DNA from: Siphonodentalium dalli
Lineage: Eukaryota; Mollusca; Scaphopoda; Gadilida; Siphonodentaliidae
Assembly: GCA_032622095.1 (NCBI GenBank)
Contig: CP136067.1
Span: 59,253,899 to 59,317,898, forward strand
Length of the DNA: 64,000 bases
Reading direction: 5' to 3'
Shown piece after piece: positions 23,800-34,309 of the stretch. Numbering within the stretch: the stretch's first letter is position 1; every line of letters begins with the position of its first letter. Below the pieces are notes generated by a model. It had not been told where the DNA came from, did no database searches, and saw only the letters and a program-made list of their open reading frames with translations. The translations under genes were made by a program, and so were the position numbers.

Positions 23800-24010
23800 A
23801 GACACAATTGCATGTTTTAGCGGATACAGTTTTTTTCTCAGCGGATTCCTTTGGTCTAGGGAACCATTCTGAAGAATCAACCGGCTGACTAGCTAGCAGC
23901 ATTGAGGAATTTGTGAAATTCTGGTAAAACAAAGATGGTGGTCAAAATGGCCGTCCTTGCAACAAGGAGATTGCTCCTAATGCAAAAGAAGCAGACAGGG
24001 CGCATAGCAC
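23800..24010 (+). repeat. Dispersed repeat block (three copies in window)
   Basis: The text around GGTCTAGGGAACCATTCT, GACTAGCTAGCAGC and AAGATGGTGGTCAAAATGGC recurs at 30083-30260 (duplication copy 2) and, inverted and more diverged, at about 32930-33090. The third copy lies outside the duplication, so the block is a repeat in its own right. Confidence 0.7.
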
Positions 24011-24505
24011 TAGCACACTGAATGTGTTTCTATTATCGCTTTGTGTTAGTTCAGCCGAGTTTGTGCTGATGGTTTCGAAGATAGCCCTCAATATGGCGGC
24101 ATGAAATTAATTTCGAAAATCTTTTTATTTTTTATTTTTACTTAATTCACAAGAAAAATCCTCAGTACAGGTAAGCAAAGTCCTATTTGTCAGAAATGAA
24201 TACAATGTCAATAACGACTCACTGCAACTTAAATGTGGTCATCAAATTGGCACCTATTACGGTGTCTTCTTATGTAGACGTGAACCTAAAATACATGTAC
24301 GCAAACTTAATGAAATGAAATGTGATCACCCATCATTTTGGAAGAAGTTTGGTATGATATTGAATTAAGAGCCAAATACAGGTACATTTCTACATATTTA
24401 ATCTGAATCTATCAAATGTGGCTCAACATGATAACACCATCCATTGATGTGAACAGTTGTATTCTCTAGAGCGAGCGCGTTTGCTTACTGCGCCATTCTT
24501 ATGGT

Positions 24506-24652
24506 TCATGGCAATATGGTGCACGCGAAGTATGATGCCATGTAGTTGGCCTTGAGGTTCTGCGTGGTCGCTGACTCAAACGTGAACATCTTATCACACG
24601 CAGAACAGTACCAATTGCTAATGTGACGTCTATTGGAACAAACATTTACCGA
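24506..24652 (-). pseudogene. Zinc-finger-like coding remnant (duplication copy 1)
   Basis: The minus strand is open for 49 codons and reads like part of a zinc finger: a CSACDKMF core (Cys-x2-Cys, Phe four residues on) followed by NLKA, but the two expected histidines are Asn and Ser. In copy 2 the same frame is also open and differs by a 12-bp in-frame deletion, which mildly favours past coding. It ends in a stop directly after YFACTILP. I cannot assign a family, and chance remains possible. Confidence 0.25.
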
Positions 24653-25435
24653 TCACGGGGTCCTTGAGTTTCCATCTTTGATGAAGACAAACTTCATGGG
24701 ATCTAAATTTGACGGGTCAATGTCTAAGGTATTCTAATTGCTCATGCTTGAAATTTGTCCGCTTCATATTATCTGCGGATGACTGAGTACCAATGAGCAG
24801 CAGATATTGGAAGCCTTCGTTTCACATTTTTCACCATTAAAATGTCGAAACAATTCTTTCATCAGTCAGTGTGAATTGTTATTGTACACCCATAGCAAGT
24901 ACACACGAAGCTCGTGGCTTGTCGCAAACCATCGACCCAGTGAGCCTCTATATCACGGACTGATGTCAATGATTTTCAATTAACTTTAAAAAAAAACATT
25001 TTGACGTCGGTCATATAATAATAAACTATATGTATAACATTTGCACCGAAACCTTTAATGATATAATTCACCAGTTGCAAATCAACAACAGAGCAAGCAT
25101 TATCACGTTTGGGTGACAAGAGACCAAGGCAATCTAGAAGTGATCGTGTGGTTCACTTTGAAAACGTTACTTTTTCAAGCTTGAAATCCTAATTGTTTCC
25201 GTCTATTCGGGTAGCTATACGTCATTGCCATTATCATTAACAATTGTAAGGGAAGGAACCATGCCACGCTGTATCGGTAATATTGCTCCAGTAGATGGAG
25301 AACAGTTAACAGTTTAGCGACAATCATCCTCATGTTAAGGGTTTAACACCGTGCTGGATAGACTTCTCGTAACGACCAACATAGCTTGAAGTCATTGTAT
25401 TTAGTTAAATCTAGTTACTGTCTGGGAATGCTTTA

Positions 25436-25645
25436 TTACATGGCATTGACGCGATTAGCCAGAAGTGGACGCTGTGCACAACATATATCGCGTGTCATTC
25501 CACAGAGGCCTGGTGGCAATCAGAATGTTAGCGTGTACCAGTTGCATGCATACAACTAAAGATCCCGTTGATCTGATCGCCAACCCATCCTGGTCATTTC
25601 TTTCTGGGTGCACAGGTGACATTTGGGTAGAATGGCTTCTTTTGG
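25436..25645 (-). pseudogene. C-terminal exon remnant, frameshifted copy of 31565-31770
   Basis: This minus-strand stretch encodes most of the same peptide as the intact frame at 31565-31770 (shared CMQLVHANI and RPLWNDTRYML). Two 4-bp insertions (around 25598 and 25476) shift the frame. The original stop codon is followed directly by an AATAAAG motif, which could be the poly(A) signal. Reading the pair together supports an ancestral protein-coding 3' end that has decayed in this copy. Protein family unknown. Confidence 0.4.
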
Positions 25646-25977
25646 ACTTATTTGCCATAATTATGTAGTCTCATGTTGTATAACTAAGTCAGTATAAATT
25701 GAGCTTTGACTCTCCCATCGTTGATAGGCAGACATGTCAGATATAAAACTACATGCAATGTGTGGCATCTATTTATTCATTTTCCACATTGTGGCATGCA
25801 TGTACGTCACTGACTGGCCTCAGGCCATCCATTTTAGGGTTTAGGCGTCGAGTGTGGTAACTACGGCAATCGCTGTTAGTTTGAATCGGATCTGATCATG
25901 CTTGTGAAACTATTACTGAATGTCCGTAAATAGTCACTGTCATATCAGTTTTCATGCATTGCACTCTCATGTCAGCG

Positions 25978-26172
25978 TCAGCAATGATGATCATGGAGAA
26001 AGATATCCATGTCAATATTTAGAATAATAACAACTAAATACGCAGATGTTCCTGCAACTTGGATAGATAAATCCATTGTCGCGACATGGTGTTGGCATGA
26101 TACGTGCATGTAATGATGTTGCGCATGACGAACATTCACAAAATCGCGACGGCCGGGCACTATACCGATAGC
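25978..26172 (-). CDS. Coding-like minus-strand segment e (unrecognised)
   Basis: Open for about 64 codons on the minus strand, with soluble, mixed composition (GRRDFVNVRHAQHH, then CQHHVATMDLSIQVAG). It lies in line with similar segments upstream (26276-28387) and the 3'-end exon at 25436-25645. No start, splice site or family is certain. Offered only as a candidate exon. Confidence 0.22.
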   Translation of the reverse strand, partial: AIGIVPGRRDFVNVRHAQHHYMHVSCQHHVATMDLSIQVAGTSAYLVVIILNIDMDIFLHDHHC

Positions 26173-26275
26173 TCACCGGCCAACATGTTATCTAGATGCA
26201 TGTAACTCCACACAGGCTTCCATCATGATTCCATATGATATGAACATATGCATTGGTGAGGTCACATACGACTGA

Positions 26276-26506
26276 CTACATACATTGTTCAACACTGAAT
26301 ATCCTCACGCCTTGTTGCTCACAGACGAAGTCTTCGGCGACACTGATGTGTTTGATGTGGCCGTGCATATTGGCGATTGCAACTAAGTCCACCATTTCAT
26401 TTTGATCATGCATGAGCGTACGTCGTGCATTGTCTACTATACGACGACTGATGACGTTGGTAGCAAAGACGATGCATCGCAATGGATAGAGTTCTGCATG
26501 CAGAAG
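26276..26506 (-). CDS. Coding-like minus-strand segment d (unrecognised)
   Basis: Open for about 76 codons ending in TAG. Composition is protein-like (RCIVFATNVISRRIVDNAR, then MVDLVAIANMHGHIKHISV). Only 28 bp separate it from segment c in another frame. A GTAAGT donor ends c, but the only acceptor nearby would leave a 41-bp intron, so c and d may instead be one old frame broken by an indel. No family is recognised. Confidence 0.28.
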   Translation of the reverse strand, partial: LLHAELYPLRCIVFATNVISRRIVDNARRTLMHDQNEMVDLVAIANMHGHIKHISVAEDFVCEQQGVRIFSVEQCM

Positions 26507-26534
26507 TCATCACAGAAAAGCAATGCTGACTTAC

Positions 26535-26695
26535 GTGGCATATAGGCTTTCCTCGGCCTCAGCAATCTGGCCACAAATATCTACAGCTAGGTAAATCGCA
26601 ACTTTAGCCATGGATTTATTGGATAACTCTCGCACGGATTTGTTTGCAACAAAATATTCTGTGTTCAAATTATACACGAGGAATACTTTGCGAAC
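26535..26695 (-). CDS. Coding-like exon candidate c (unrecognised)
   Basis: The segment is bounded on the minus strand by an acceptor-like ATGCAG and a consensus donor (CAC|GTAAGT). The frame between them is open for 53 codons and reads VRKVFLVYNLNTEYF... SMAKVAIYLAVDICGQIAEA, with amphipathic, protein-like composition. Both boundaries match splice consensus, which makes this the best single exon candidate in the 25-28 kb region. Family unknown. Confidence 0.33.
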
Positions 26696-26907
26696 CTGCA
26701 TTTTGTAAATCTTTATCTGAATAACTGAATTCTTTATACCATTGACTTTGTTGGTGTTGGAATTTATCACAACAATTTGTCAAATTATATATACAGCCAT
26801 CTTACAACCATTTTTTTCTTTTGTTCATATATATGCGACTTTTATTTGCTTAACGACAACTGGTCACGACATTATACATGCGTATGGTTGTTGTGGGTCA
26901 GACATAC

Positions 26908-27150
26908 GTATCCCATGTATGACATGGGCCTTTTGTGGTCATATTCGTTCAAATATTCTGAAAGATATGCATGAGACACGACAGCTCCATATACAGTTGC
27001 TTCTTTATATCCGCGAATAATATCACGGAATGAGTACGGTTTATTGGGCTTCATCCTTAACGTGATTCGATACATCATGAAGTCCATGTCGATGCATAAA
27101 GTGATACCAACCTCCGCTTGGTCGTATTTGCAGACTCGCGAACTTGAACT
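26908..27150 (-). CDS. Coding-like exon candidate b (unrecognised)
   Basis: Open on the minus strand for 81 codons up to a GTATGT donor at 26902-26907. It includes MDFMMYRITLRMKPNKPYSF and AVVSHAYLSEYLNEYDHKR. Splicing to segment c would remove about 210 bp, a plausible small intron, and the phase is compatible because both frames are whole-codon at the junction. No known domain was recognised. Confidence 0.33.
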
Positions 27151-27555
27151 TCACACAACTCATTGTGAGTTTCTTTGGTCGTGATGTCTGGTACATGTGC
27201 TTAGTCTATATATAATCATGTAAAATAAACACCATTTCACATTTACTTAACACATATATGCCACATACCGCGACTGCGTATGGATATGCATTGCTTAAAT
27301 GATGCATGTGCATGAACATATCGATTCTCAGTTCTTATCTAATTGACCATGTATTTATGGCAAGGGCACATTGAATTGTCCCTCAGCTCAAGTGATAGTG
27401 AATCGCATCTACGTGTCAACACACGGAAAGTGGTATAGCGGGACGTCATATATATGTTGTGTATATGTTCGTGTGTCAATACTCATATATCTGGCTTAAT
27501 TAATGCTCATGCTCTATAAGGCCATATCGCAATCTTGGTGATTGACATTGTCCTA

Positions 27556-27864
27556 CTAGCTCCAACATAATGTCACATTTGACATCTCTCCGTTTACATT
27601 AGCAGGCCCACCACCTGCGTCAATCGGTAATTGTAATTTTACAGTTCGCAGATACAAATTCCGACCATTATGATGATTGCAACTAGTATGATTTCCACCT
27701 TGGCTTTGTCCTGACATGAGCAATGCTTGTTTTAACTCCAGGTCGCCAATGGCCTGATATTGACACCGAAACGACATATTCATTGGTGGTATTCGCCAGC
27801 GATAGGTATTTTCTGCACTGTCCGATAACTCTCCCTCACCCGACGTTTCCGTACGACTTGTATA
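27556..27864 (-). CDS. Coding-like segment a (unrecognised)
   Basis: Open on the minus strand for 102 codons and a TAG stop. It starts with an acidic Ser/Thr-rich stretch (TETSGEGELSDSAENTY) and continues with CQYQAIGDLELKQALLMSGQ, then a Cys/His-rich patch (HTSCNHHNG). It reads as part of a real or recently real protein, but I recognise no family. The downstream end may be an unspliced read-through into intron. Confidence 0.3.
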   Translation of the reverse strand, partial: YTSRTETSGEGELSDSAENTYRWRIPPMNMSFRCQYQAIGDLELKQALLMSGQSQGGNHTSCNHHNGRNLYLRTVKLQLPIDAGGGPANVNGEMSNVTLCWS

Positions 27865-28192
27865 TCAAGCTACATCATGATTCACTGTCTGATTCCGCCA
27901 TGACTCAGACTTGGACTATAAAGCCACCAGTTGCGTGAATACTTGTCAAAATCGTTGTCTCTGCAATATGCTCTTACCGGACTCGGATATAGTATTTCGT
28001 TTCAAGAAAATGTTGAATACTCATGACCCAAAGTGTCCTTAAATTTATCGTCTATATAGCTGATGAATAATTCGATTATGTGTCTTTATTTGATACATAA
28101 TTCACAAGTATACACTCACTTCGGGCTCTTGCGTTTTCCCGCAATCTTCCAAACGCACAAGTATACTATAACCCGGTTAGATGTAAACAGTA

Positions 28193-28387
28193 TTAACCCA
28201 CATGTCTATGCCGCGGTAGATCACTCCTTTCTGGAGTCCACATTATTTCAACAGCGGCTATATGTATATCTGCCGTCTTTAAACAGTTTTCTCCGAGTAT
28301 AGACTTGGGAGTCTCTGTTCGATAATGTATGTTGGTCAAATTGATGTATGCACGATAACTCTTGGACTCAGATATATCGGTACACAC
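28193..28387 (-). CDS. Coding-like segment z (unrecognised)
   Basis: Open for 64 codons on the minus strand (DISESKSYRAYINLTNIHYR, then NCLKTADIHIAAVEIMW). It is the most upstream of the run of coding-like minus-strand segments reaching down to 25436. It begins at a GTG inside the frame and has no supported splice boundaries. Confidence 0.22.
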   Translation of the reverse strand: MCTDISESKSYRAYINLTNIHYRTETPKSILGENCLKTADIHIAAVEIMWTPERSDLPRHRHVG

Positions 28388-29171
28388 ATGAATGTATTAG
28401 TTCGTTGTTAGATATATTTCAACTTACATTGGTTTGGCAATAACCGCATGTGTTGTCTACGCAACTTATGCAACGTTAATTTATATGTCTGTAGTTGCTT
28501 GCTTGGAAGTATCAATTGTGCCCGGAAGTGATTCTATGACGAAATATAATTAATAATTAAAGGAGGCTTCACCCGTGAATGTGAAGTGTGATTGTGATTA
28601 TATATGAGGCATAGAATCACGGAAGGATCAAATGGCACCCTCCCCTAAACCACACCTTCTAAGGAACTAAGGACACATACTTTGAAGAATGGTAAATAAG
28701 ACCAATGCGCAGCACTATCTCAATTGATAATATCGGTAGGTGGTGAGAACAAGCGGCCACAATGGGCCCAGCGATACGCTTAATTGGCTCAATCAAATTT
28801 ATTATTCCACGTTGGTAATCTCTGTCTGCACAGCTCATTCGGTTAGCAGAAGATTGGATTATTCCTCTTCGCTGCAAGCGTGGTATATATGCTCCACGTT
28901 GGACACAACACTTCTAAACGGATTGACCGTGTACGTTTAGACGAAATGATCACCTGAGTCAGGTGACCTCCGTTGCTAATGGAAACACAAGTTACAATTT
29001 ATACTTGCGTGTGGCTGAACCTGGCTATTGTTCGATCAAATAGTTTTATGCTTAGCGACAATTGATCTCAATTGTAATCTGCCAAGCTGTATCGCCTTAA
29101 GAGAAAAAGTCCTGCCAGCTAAATATTACTCAATTTTCCTATTATGATGGTGTCACCCCTCCCCAGAATCA

Positions 29172-29338
29172 TGTATACCAGTTAACAGAGGGGTGAGTAT
29201 GGAATGCCAGTTAACAGAGGGTGTGAATACGGGATGCCAGTTAAAAGAGGGGTGAATATGGAATGCCAGTTAATAGAGGGGTGAATACGGAATGCCAGTT
29301 AACAGAGGGGTGAATATGGAATGCCAGTTAACAGAGGC
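29172..29338. repeat. 29-bp minisatellite, about 6 copies
   Basis: Same unit as at 22425-23565 (ATGCCAGTTAACAGAGGGG, then TGAATACGGA), with about six repeats. Flanking sequence is shared with copy 1, so the arrays are allelic-like positions of the two duplicates. Confidence 0.95.
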
Positions 29339-29569
29339 AAATTTTATAGTGCAATGCTTATAGTGTTTTGTTACTTCGCTGACATTTTCTCAGATATATC
29401 ACTTAGTGCTTTCGGTTCTATTTTTTTAATTTTGTTTGTAACGTGATTTCATTAGTGTCAATTCGAGAACCGAAGCTTATATGCTGTTTTGGTATCTAAT
29501 GTGTGTGGCTATATGACATATAATCCCAGCACCAGACAAAGTATATAATGCCTACATAACTCAGTAGTC

Positions 29570-30050
29570 TTTAAACATATTTTATTTGTATATCGAATAA
29601 TACAAAAGGGATTGGGGACAAGTTACAAAACTTACTTTGCCCCTCTCCCTGTTTACAATAATATTATTCATACAAAATGTTGAAGGAGAGATTCAAAATC
29701 ATATATAGGTTAAACATATTTACATTTACAAATGAGTGGGTTCGGGGTTTGGGGTGGGAGGTGCCAAAACCGATTTGAGACTAATTTGATTTTTGTAGCT
29801 ATTCTGAAATGCGTTTGATTATCCGACTTCGAATCGTTTAGTCGCTGTTATATGTCGATGGACTATTTTGAAGAGAATTTTGTTTCTTCTATTTGAGATA
29901 TCGGGAATTCCGAGAAGTAAATCATTGATATGTGTAATGTTCAGTCCTTCTTGGTATAATTTTTGACACATTTCCATTCGTTCGGTGTGAAATAGGGGAC
30001 ACGCCCAGAGGTAGTGGTAAGTATCTTCGCATGGATTTCCACAATGGCAT
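29570..30050 (-). mobile_element. 5'-truncated LINE insertion with 7-bp target duplication
   Basis: The 481-bp insert is absent from duplication copy 1 and is flanked by AGTAGTC (29563-29569 and 30051-30057). On the minus strand it begins in frame inside the end of a LINE ORF2: CHCGNPCEDTYHYLWACP, the C-terminal Cys/His motif common to several non-LTR retrotransposon clades, with the frame open to TAA at 29819-29821. A roughly 250-bp 3' UTR follows, ending ACAAATAAAATATGTTTAAA. Clade is not determined. Confidence 0.85.
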
Positions 30051-30742
30051 AGTAGTCCGACTGCAAAGACACAAATGCATGTTGTAGCGGAAACAGTTTT
30101 TCTCTCAGCAGATTCCGATGGTCTAGGGAACCATTCTAAAGAATCAACCGGCTGACTAGCTAGCAGCCTTGAGGATTTTACTAATTTCTGGTAAAACCAA
30201 GATGGTGGTCAAAATGGCCATCCTTGCAAAAAAGGAGATTGCTCCCACTGCAAAAGAAGCAGACAGTCATAGCACTAGCAAACTGATTATATTTCTATGA
30301 TATCGTTGTATTATTTCAGCCAAGTTTGTGCTGATGGTTTCAAATAAATAAATATATGGTAATCAAATTGGCCCCTTTGACGGTGTCATCTTGCGTAGAC
30401 TAACGTGAACCTAAAATACATGGACGCAAACTGGATGAAATGAAATGTGATCACCCCTCATTTTAGAAGAAGTTTGGTATCATGCTAAGATATTGAATAA
30501 GAGCCATATACAGGTACATTTCTATATATTTAATCTGAATATGGGCTATCAATGATGGCTCAACATGACAATATCATCCATCGATGTGAACAGTTATATT
30601 CTCTAGAGCGAGCGCGTTTGCTTACTGCGTCATTCTTATGGTTCATGACAGTATGGTGCACGCAAAGTATGATGCCATGCGGTTCTGCGTGGTCACTGAC
30701 TCAAACGTGCACATCTTATCACACACAGAGCTGCACCAATTG

Positions 30743-30920
30743 CTAATGTGACGTATGTTGGAACAAACAGACACCGATCACTGGGACCTTGAGTTTCCAT
30801 CTTTGATGAAGCCAAACTTCGTGGGATCCAAATTTGACGGGTAAATGTCTGAGGTATTCTAATTGCCCATGCTTGAACCTTGTCCGCTTCATATTATATG
30901 TGCATGACTTAGTGTATCAA
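30743..30920 (-). pseudogene. Coding-like remnant in duplication copy 2
   Basis: The minus strand is open for about 58 codons (MKRTRFKHGQLEYLRHLPVK, then SHEVWLHQRWKLKVPVIG). Copy 1 has the same text with at least two in-frame stops. The composition looks protein-like, but an alternative frame in the same place carries the zinc-finger-like reading, so at most one of them was real. Family unknown. Confidence 0.22.
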
Positions 30921-31564
30921 TGAGTAGCAGAGATTTCAAGCCGTCGTTGCACCTTTCTCACCATTCAGATGTCGAAACAATTCTTTTATCAGCCAGTATG
31001 AATTGTTATTGTTCACCCGTAGCAAGGACACACTAAGCTCGTGGCTTGTCGTAAACCAAATACCCACTCACGGACTGATGTCAATGATTTTCAATTAACT
31101 TTAAAAAACATTTTGACGTCGGTCATATAATAATAAACTATATGTATAACATTTGCACCGAAACCTTTAATGATATAATTAACCATGCTGCAAATCAACA
31201 ACCGTGCAAGCATTATTATGTTTGGGTGACAAAAGACCAATGGAACATAGAAGTGATAGTTCACTTCGAAAACGTTACTTTATCAAACTTGAAGTCCCAA
31301 CTGTTTCCGTCTATTCTGGTAGCTATATGTCATTGCCAATATCATTAACAATTCTAAGTGAAGGAGACATGCTATTTGTATCGGTAATATTATTCATATG
31401 GAGAACTTCGAAATGAATTCGTCTCCAAACAGTTAACAGTTTAGCGACAATCAGCCTTATGTTAAGGGTTTCACATGGTGCTTGATATACTTCCCGTCAT
31501 GACCAACAGAGCTTGAAGTCAATGCGTTTTGTTAAATCTGCAACAGTTACTATCTGGGAATGCT

Positions 31565-31825
31565 TTATTCAATGGCATTGACCAGATTATCTAGAAGTGG
31601 CTGCTGCAACATATATCGCGTGTCATTCCACAGAGGCCTAATGACAATCCGAATGTTAGCGTGAACCAGTTGCATGCATAAAACTACAGATCCCATTGAT
31701 CCGATCGCCAACCCATTCTCGTCATTTCTGGGTGCGCAGGTGACATTTGGGTAGAATGGCTTCTTTTTGGATACAGACCAACATCCGAATGATTTGTTCA
31801 CCTGGAAATGTATGCTTGTCCCCAC
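31565..31825 (-). CDS. C-terminal exon candidate (unrecognised protein)
   Basis: The minus-strand frame is open and ends at a stop fused to an AATAAA hexamer (GAATAAAGC), a plausible poly(A) signal. The part shared with copy 1 (FYPNVTCAPRNDENGLAIG, CMQLVHANI, RPLWNDTRYML) is intact here but broken by two 4-bp insertions there. The N-terminal 20 codons lie outside the duplication and are less sure. An overlapping frame at 31722-31990 (CSTSRKITCAAAMNVIWV) is also protein-like and may be the upstream exon. Function unknown. Confidence 0.38.
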   Translation of the reverse strand: MGTSIHFQVNKSFGCWSVSKKKPFYPNVTCAPRNDENGLAIGSMGSVVLCMQLVHANIRIVIRPLWNDTRYMLQQPLLDNLVNAIE

Positions 31826-32099
31826 ATGTGACGATATATTCGTTGATCGTTACCCATATCACATTCATTGCAGCTGCACAAGTGATCTTGCGCGAAGTCG
31901 AACACTCATATCCGAGCATCTGGTAATTAATTTGGTCATAATGTCCCCGGGTTGTACTGTGTTGTTACCACGCTTCCTCATTATCCAGTTCACTATTCAC
32001 CAGTGCACTTATTTATATATATGCAAACCGTGGGCATCTAATGCATTGTTGCTGTCACTCTAAACGTGGCCACAATGCAATATGAAGACCATCGCTACA

Positions 32100-32920
32100 A
32101 ATGCCACTAGTAGCATTAACATTCAATCTTCCAGGCATGGTAAACGTTCACAGAGCAACAGTTGGAGTTGGACCATTCATTTACATCTCAGAATTAACAC
32201 CTATTCGACATAGCCATCCACCAATTCCCGGAAAAAAACACAGAGAGCGAACCCAAATGAACAGCACTCAATGAACACGTCCCACAGAAGCGAATTGTAA
32301 CTAAAACGAATTGTAATTACATTTAACTTACTTCACAAGAAAACATTAACGTCCACTATAGTTAAAAAAACGGAGAAGCCACATGTTCGCTTGTTGATTA
32401 GTCAGACATCACCATATCACACACTGTACTGTTGCATGGCATGGTGTTATTGTTCAATCATACTAAGGTTATATTAGATTAATTAGATCAATGTTCCGAT
32501 TTTATGGCTAAATTTATGTCGGAATGAACCATTAGTTTAAACAAGTGCTGTATAATGTGGTGTCGGATTCCACATACTTAACTATGATATCAAATTCATT
32601 CCACCATATTTTATTTCATCCCGTTACGTATTTATTTAGGTTTGCATACATGAAGGCACCGATTTAATGGCGATATATATGTCGGACTGCAGCATGAACC
32701 AATACCCCATTTGGCAGATACCCCATTGCTGTCCAATATGATTCCATATACCGGTACCGGGGTTGTTGTTGGAAATTTGGTAAAAAACTAAGGTTTTCGC
32801 GATTTCAAGCCGCCATCTTGACGGCCATCTTTGAAACCTTCATCACAAATTCTGAAATAACGTACTGAGCTTCAGAAACATAATCAGTTAGCCAGTGCCA
32901 TACTTTTCTGGGTATTTTCC
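32100..32920. other. Unassigned DNA
   Basis: No supported feature before the inverted repeat copy at 32930. Confidence 0.4.
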
Positions 32921-32929
32921 AGTAGCAAC

Positions 32930-33090
32930 CTTCTCCTTTTGGCAACGATAGTCATTTTGACCGCCATCTTGGTTTAACCCGAATTTCTCACATTTCTCAA
33001 GGATGCCAGCTAGTCATCCGATATATTCTTCACATTGGTGCCCTAGACCACCGGAATCAACAAAGAAACAAACTTTTTCCGCGAAAACAG
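32930..33090 (-). repeat. Inverted third copy of the 23800-24010 repeat
   Basis: Read on the minus strand this carries GGTGGTCTAGGG, GATGACTAGCTGGCATCC and CCAAGATGGCGGTCAAAATG, matching the block inside both segmental duplicates at lower identity. Confidence 0.65.
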
Positions 33091-33399
33091 GCATTGACTA
33101 AAAATCGCGGTTTGTTCCCACTGCCGGACTGGAGTCTTATGTATCCGTGTAAGTAATAAATCACAAGTATGAATTTACTTTGCTGGAGCTTCACGGAACC
33201 TATCAACTAACACGCACGAAAGAAGTGATTTGCGTTCGCCTAAGGCCCACTGGGACGATGCTTCAAGTTTCTCAGAACAACCGTCCACTCTTTGATTTTT
33301 TTTTCTTCTGACAATGCACAATGAATTGGTAGACCGATCCCTAAAACGGTAATCAGAGATCTGCACGCGGTGAAATCCGTCGTCACATCAGAACACATT

Positions 33400-33625
33400 C
33401 GGACTATCGGATCTTCGGAGTAATCGGTTTTCGGAGTATAAATATTTCTGAGTATTATACCTTCGGGGTATTGGGCTTTCCGAGTATTAATACTTCCGAA
33501 TATATTGGGCTTTCGGAGTATTAATACTTCGGACTAGTGAGCATTCGGAGTATTTAGCCTTCCGAATATCGGACATTCGAGTAAATATTGGGCCTTCGGA
33601 AAATCGGATCTTCTTCTCAGTATCC
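33400..33625. repeat. TTCGGAGTATTA-type minisatellite
   Basis: Short words (TTCGGAGTAT, TAATACTTCC, ATTGGGCTTTC) are repeated about a dozen times with no fixed period. The tract resumes after the inserted element (34109-34135, ATCGGACTTTCGGTGTATTG), so the insertion at 33636-34104 split it. Confidence 0.75.
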
Positions 33626-33635
33626 CGTCTTTTAA

Positions 33636-34104
33636 AGGTACTCAACCCGTAAAGAGGGTCCCCATCTCAACAGATTCCAACAACAACAATCCGATCAGAG
33701 GGTCCTATATTACTATTTCTTTGGCTTTGGGGGTAAAAAATATTTGATTCGAGTCGAGGAACCCATCAAACAAAGCTCAGAGTTATTAGATATTGAATGT
33801 TCAAATTTGTTATGTTCTCGAGATGAGTACCAATAACTGCCGTAATCTGCTCTGGATGTGTACTCCAAATCTATTCAAACAGACAAGGATGAATAACTCT
33901 AAAATCAAGTGGTAATTTTAACGCAATTTTGACTGAGTTCTGGGCCAGATAGTATTCCCGATAATGAAAAATAATAGATTTCTAAAATCGATATCTAACA
34001 AATCTGAGCTTTGATGGGTGACTTCCTCGACTCGAATCAAATATTTTTGACCCCCGAAGCCATTGAAATAGTAATTGAGAGGAGTTTTATCGGGTTGAGT
34101 ACCT
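33636..34104. mobile_element. TIR element with TTAA target duplications, 469 bp
   Basis: The ends AGGTACTCAACCCG and CGGGTTGAGTACCT are exact inverses and are flanked by TTAA on both sides (33632-33635 and 34105-34108). It is homologous to 15164-15609. A TTAA duplication is the signature of piggyBac-type integration. No transposase, so non-autonomous. It interrupts a minisatellite, which makes the insertion unambiguous. Confidence 0.85.
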
Positions 34105-34309
34105 TTAATATCGGACTTTCGGTGTATTGTGTCATCAGAATAAAGGTATACAGGCAACCATTAGTACATGGGCCGCATACCAATGATTTTATACTTTTTA
34201 ATGTTTTCTACACGGGAATGTTTATTTCTCACAATTCTCAGGCCCGTGTACGTGGTATCACCAACCCGGATGGTATCGCCAAACCAGACTGAATGGGAAA
34301 GTCATTTTC

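Larger units (their letters stand above)
22000..25645. repeat. Segmental duplication, copy 1 (direct)
   Basis: This block, starting TCGGTAGGTGGCGAGAACAA and ending around GTAGAATGGCTTCTTTT, recurs in the same orientation at 28729-31769, about 6.7 kb away. Collinear matches run throughout. Copy 1 has a much longer minisatellite and lacks the LINE fragment. It has local insertions relative to copy 2, including about 100 bp near 24090-24230 and two 4-bp insertions that break an open frame. Confidence 0.9.
28729..31769. repeat. Segmental duplication, copy 2 (direct)
   Basis: This is the second copy of the 22000-25645 block, in the same orientation. Differences: the minisatellite is reduced to about 6 units, a 481-bp LINE fragment is inserted at 29570-30050, and several small indels are present. 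Flanks outside the block do not match, which gives approximate breakpoints near GGTAGGTGG on the left and AGAATGGCTTC on the right. Confidence 0.9.
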
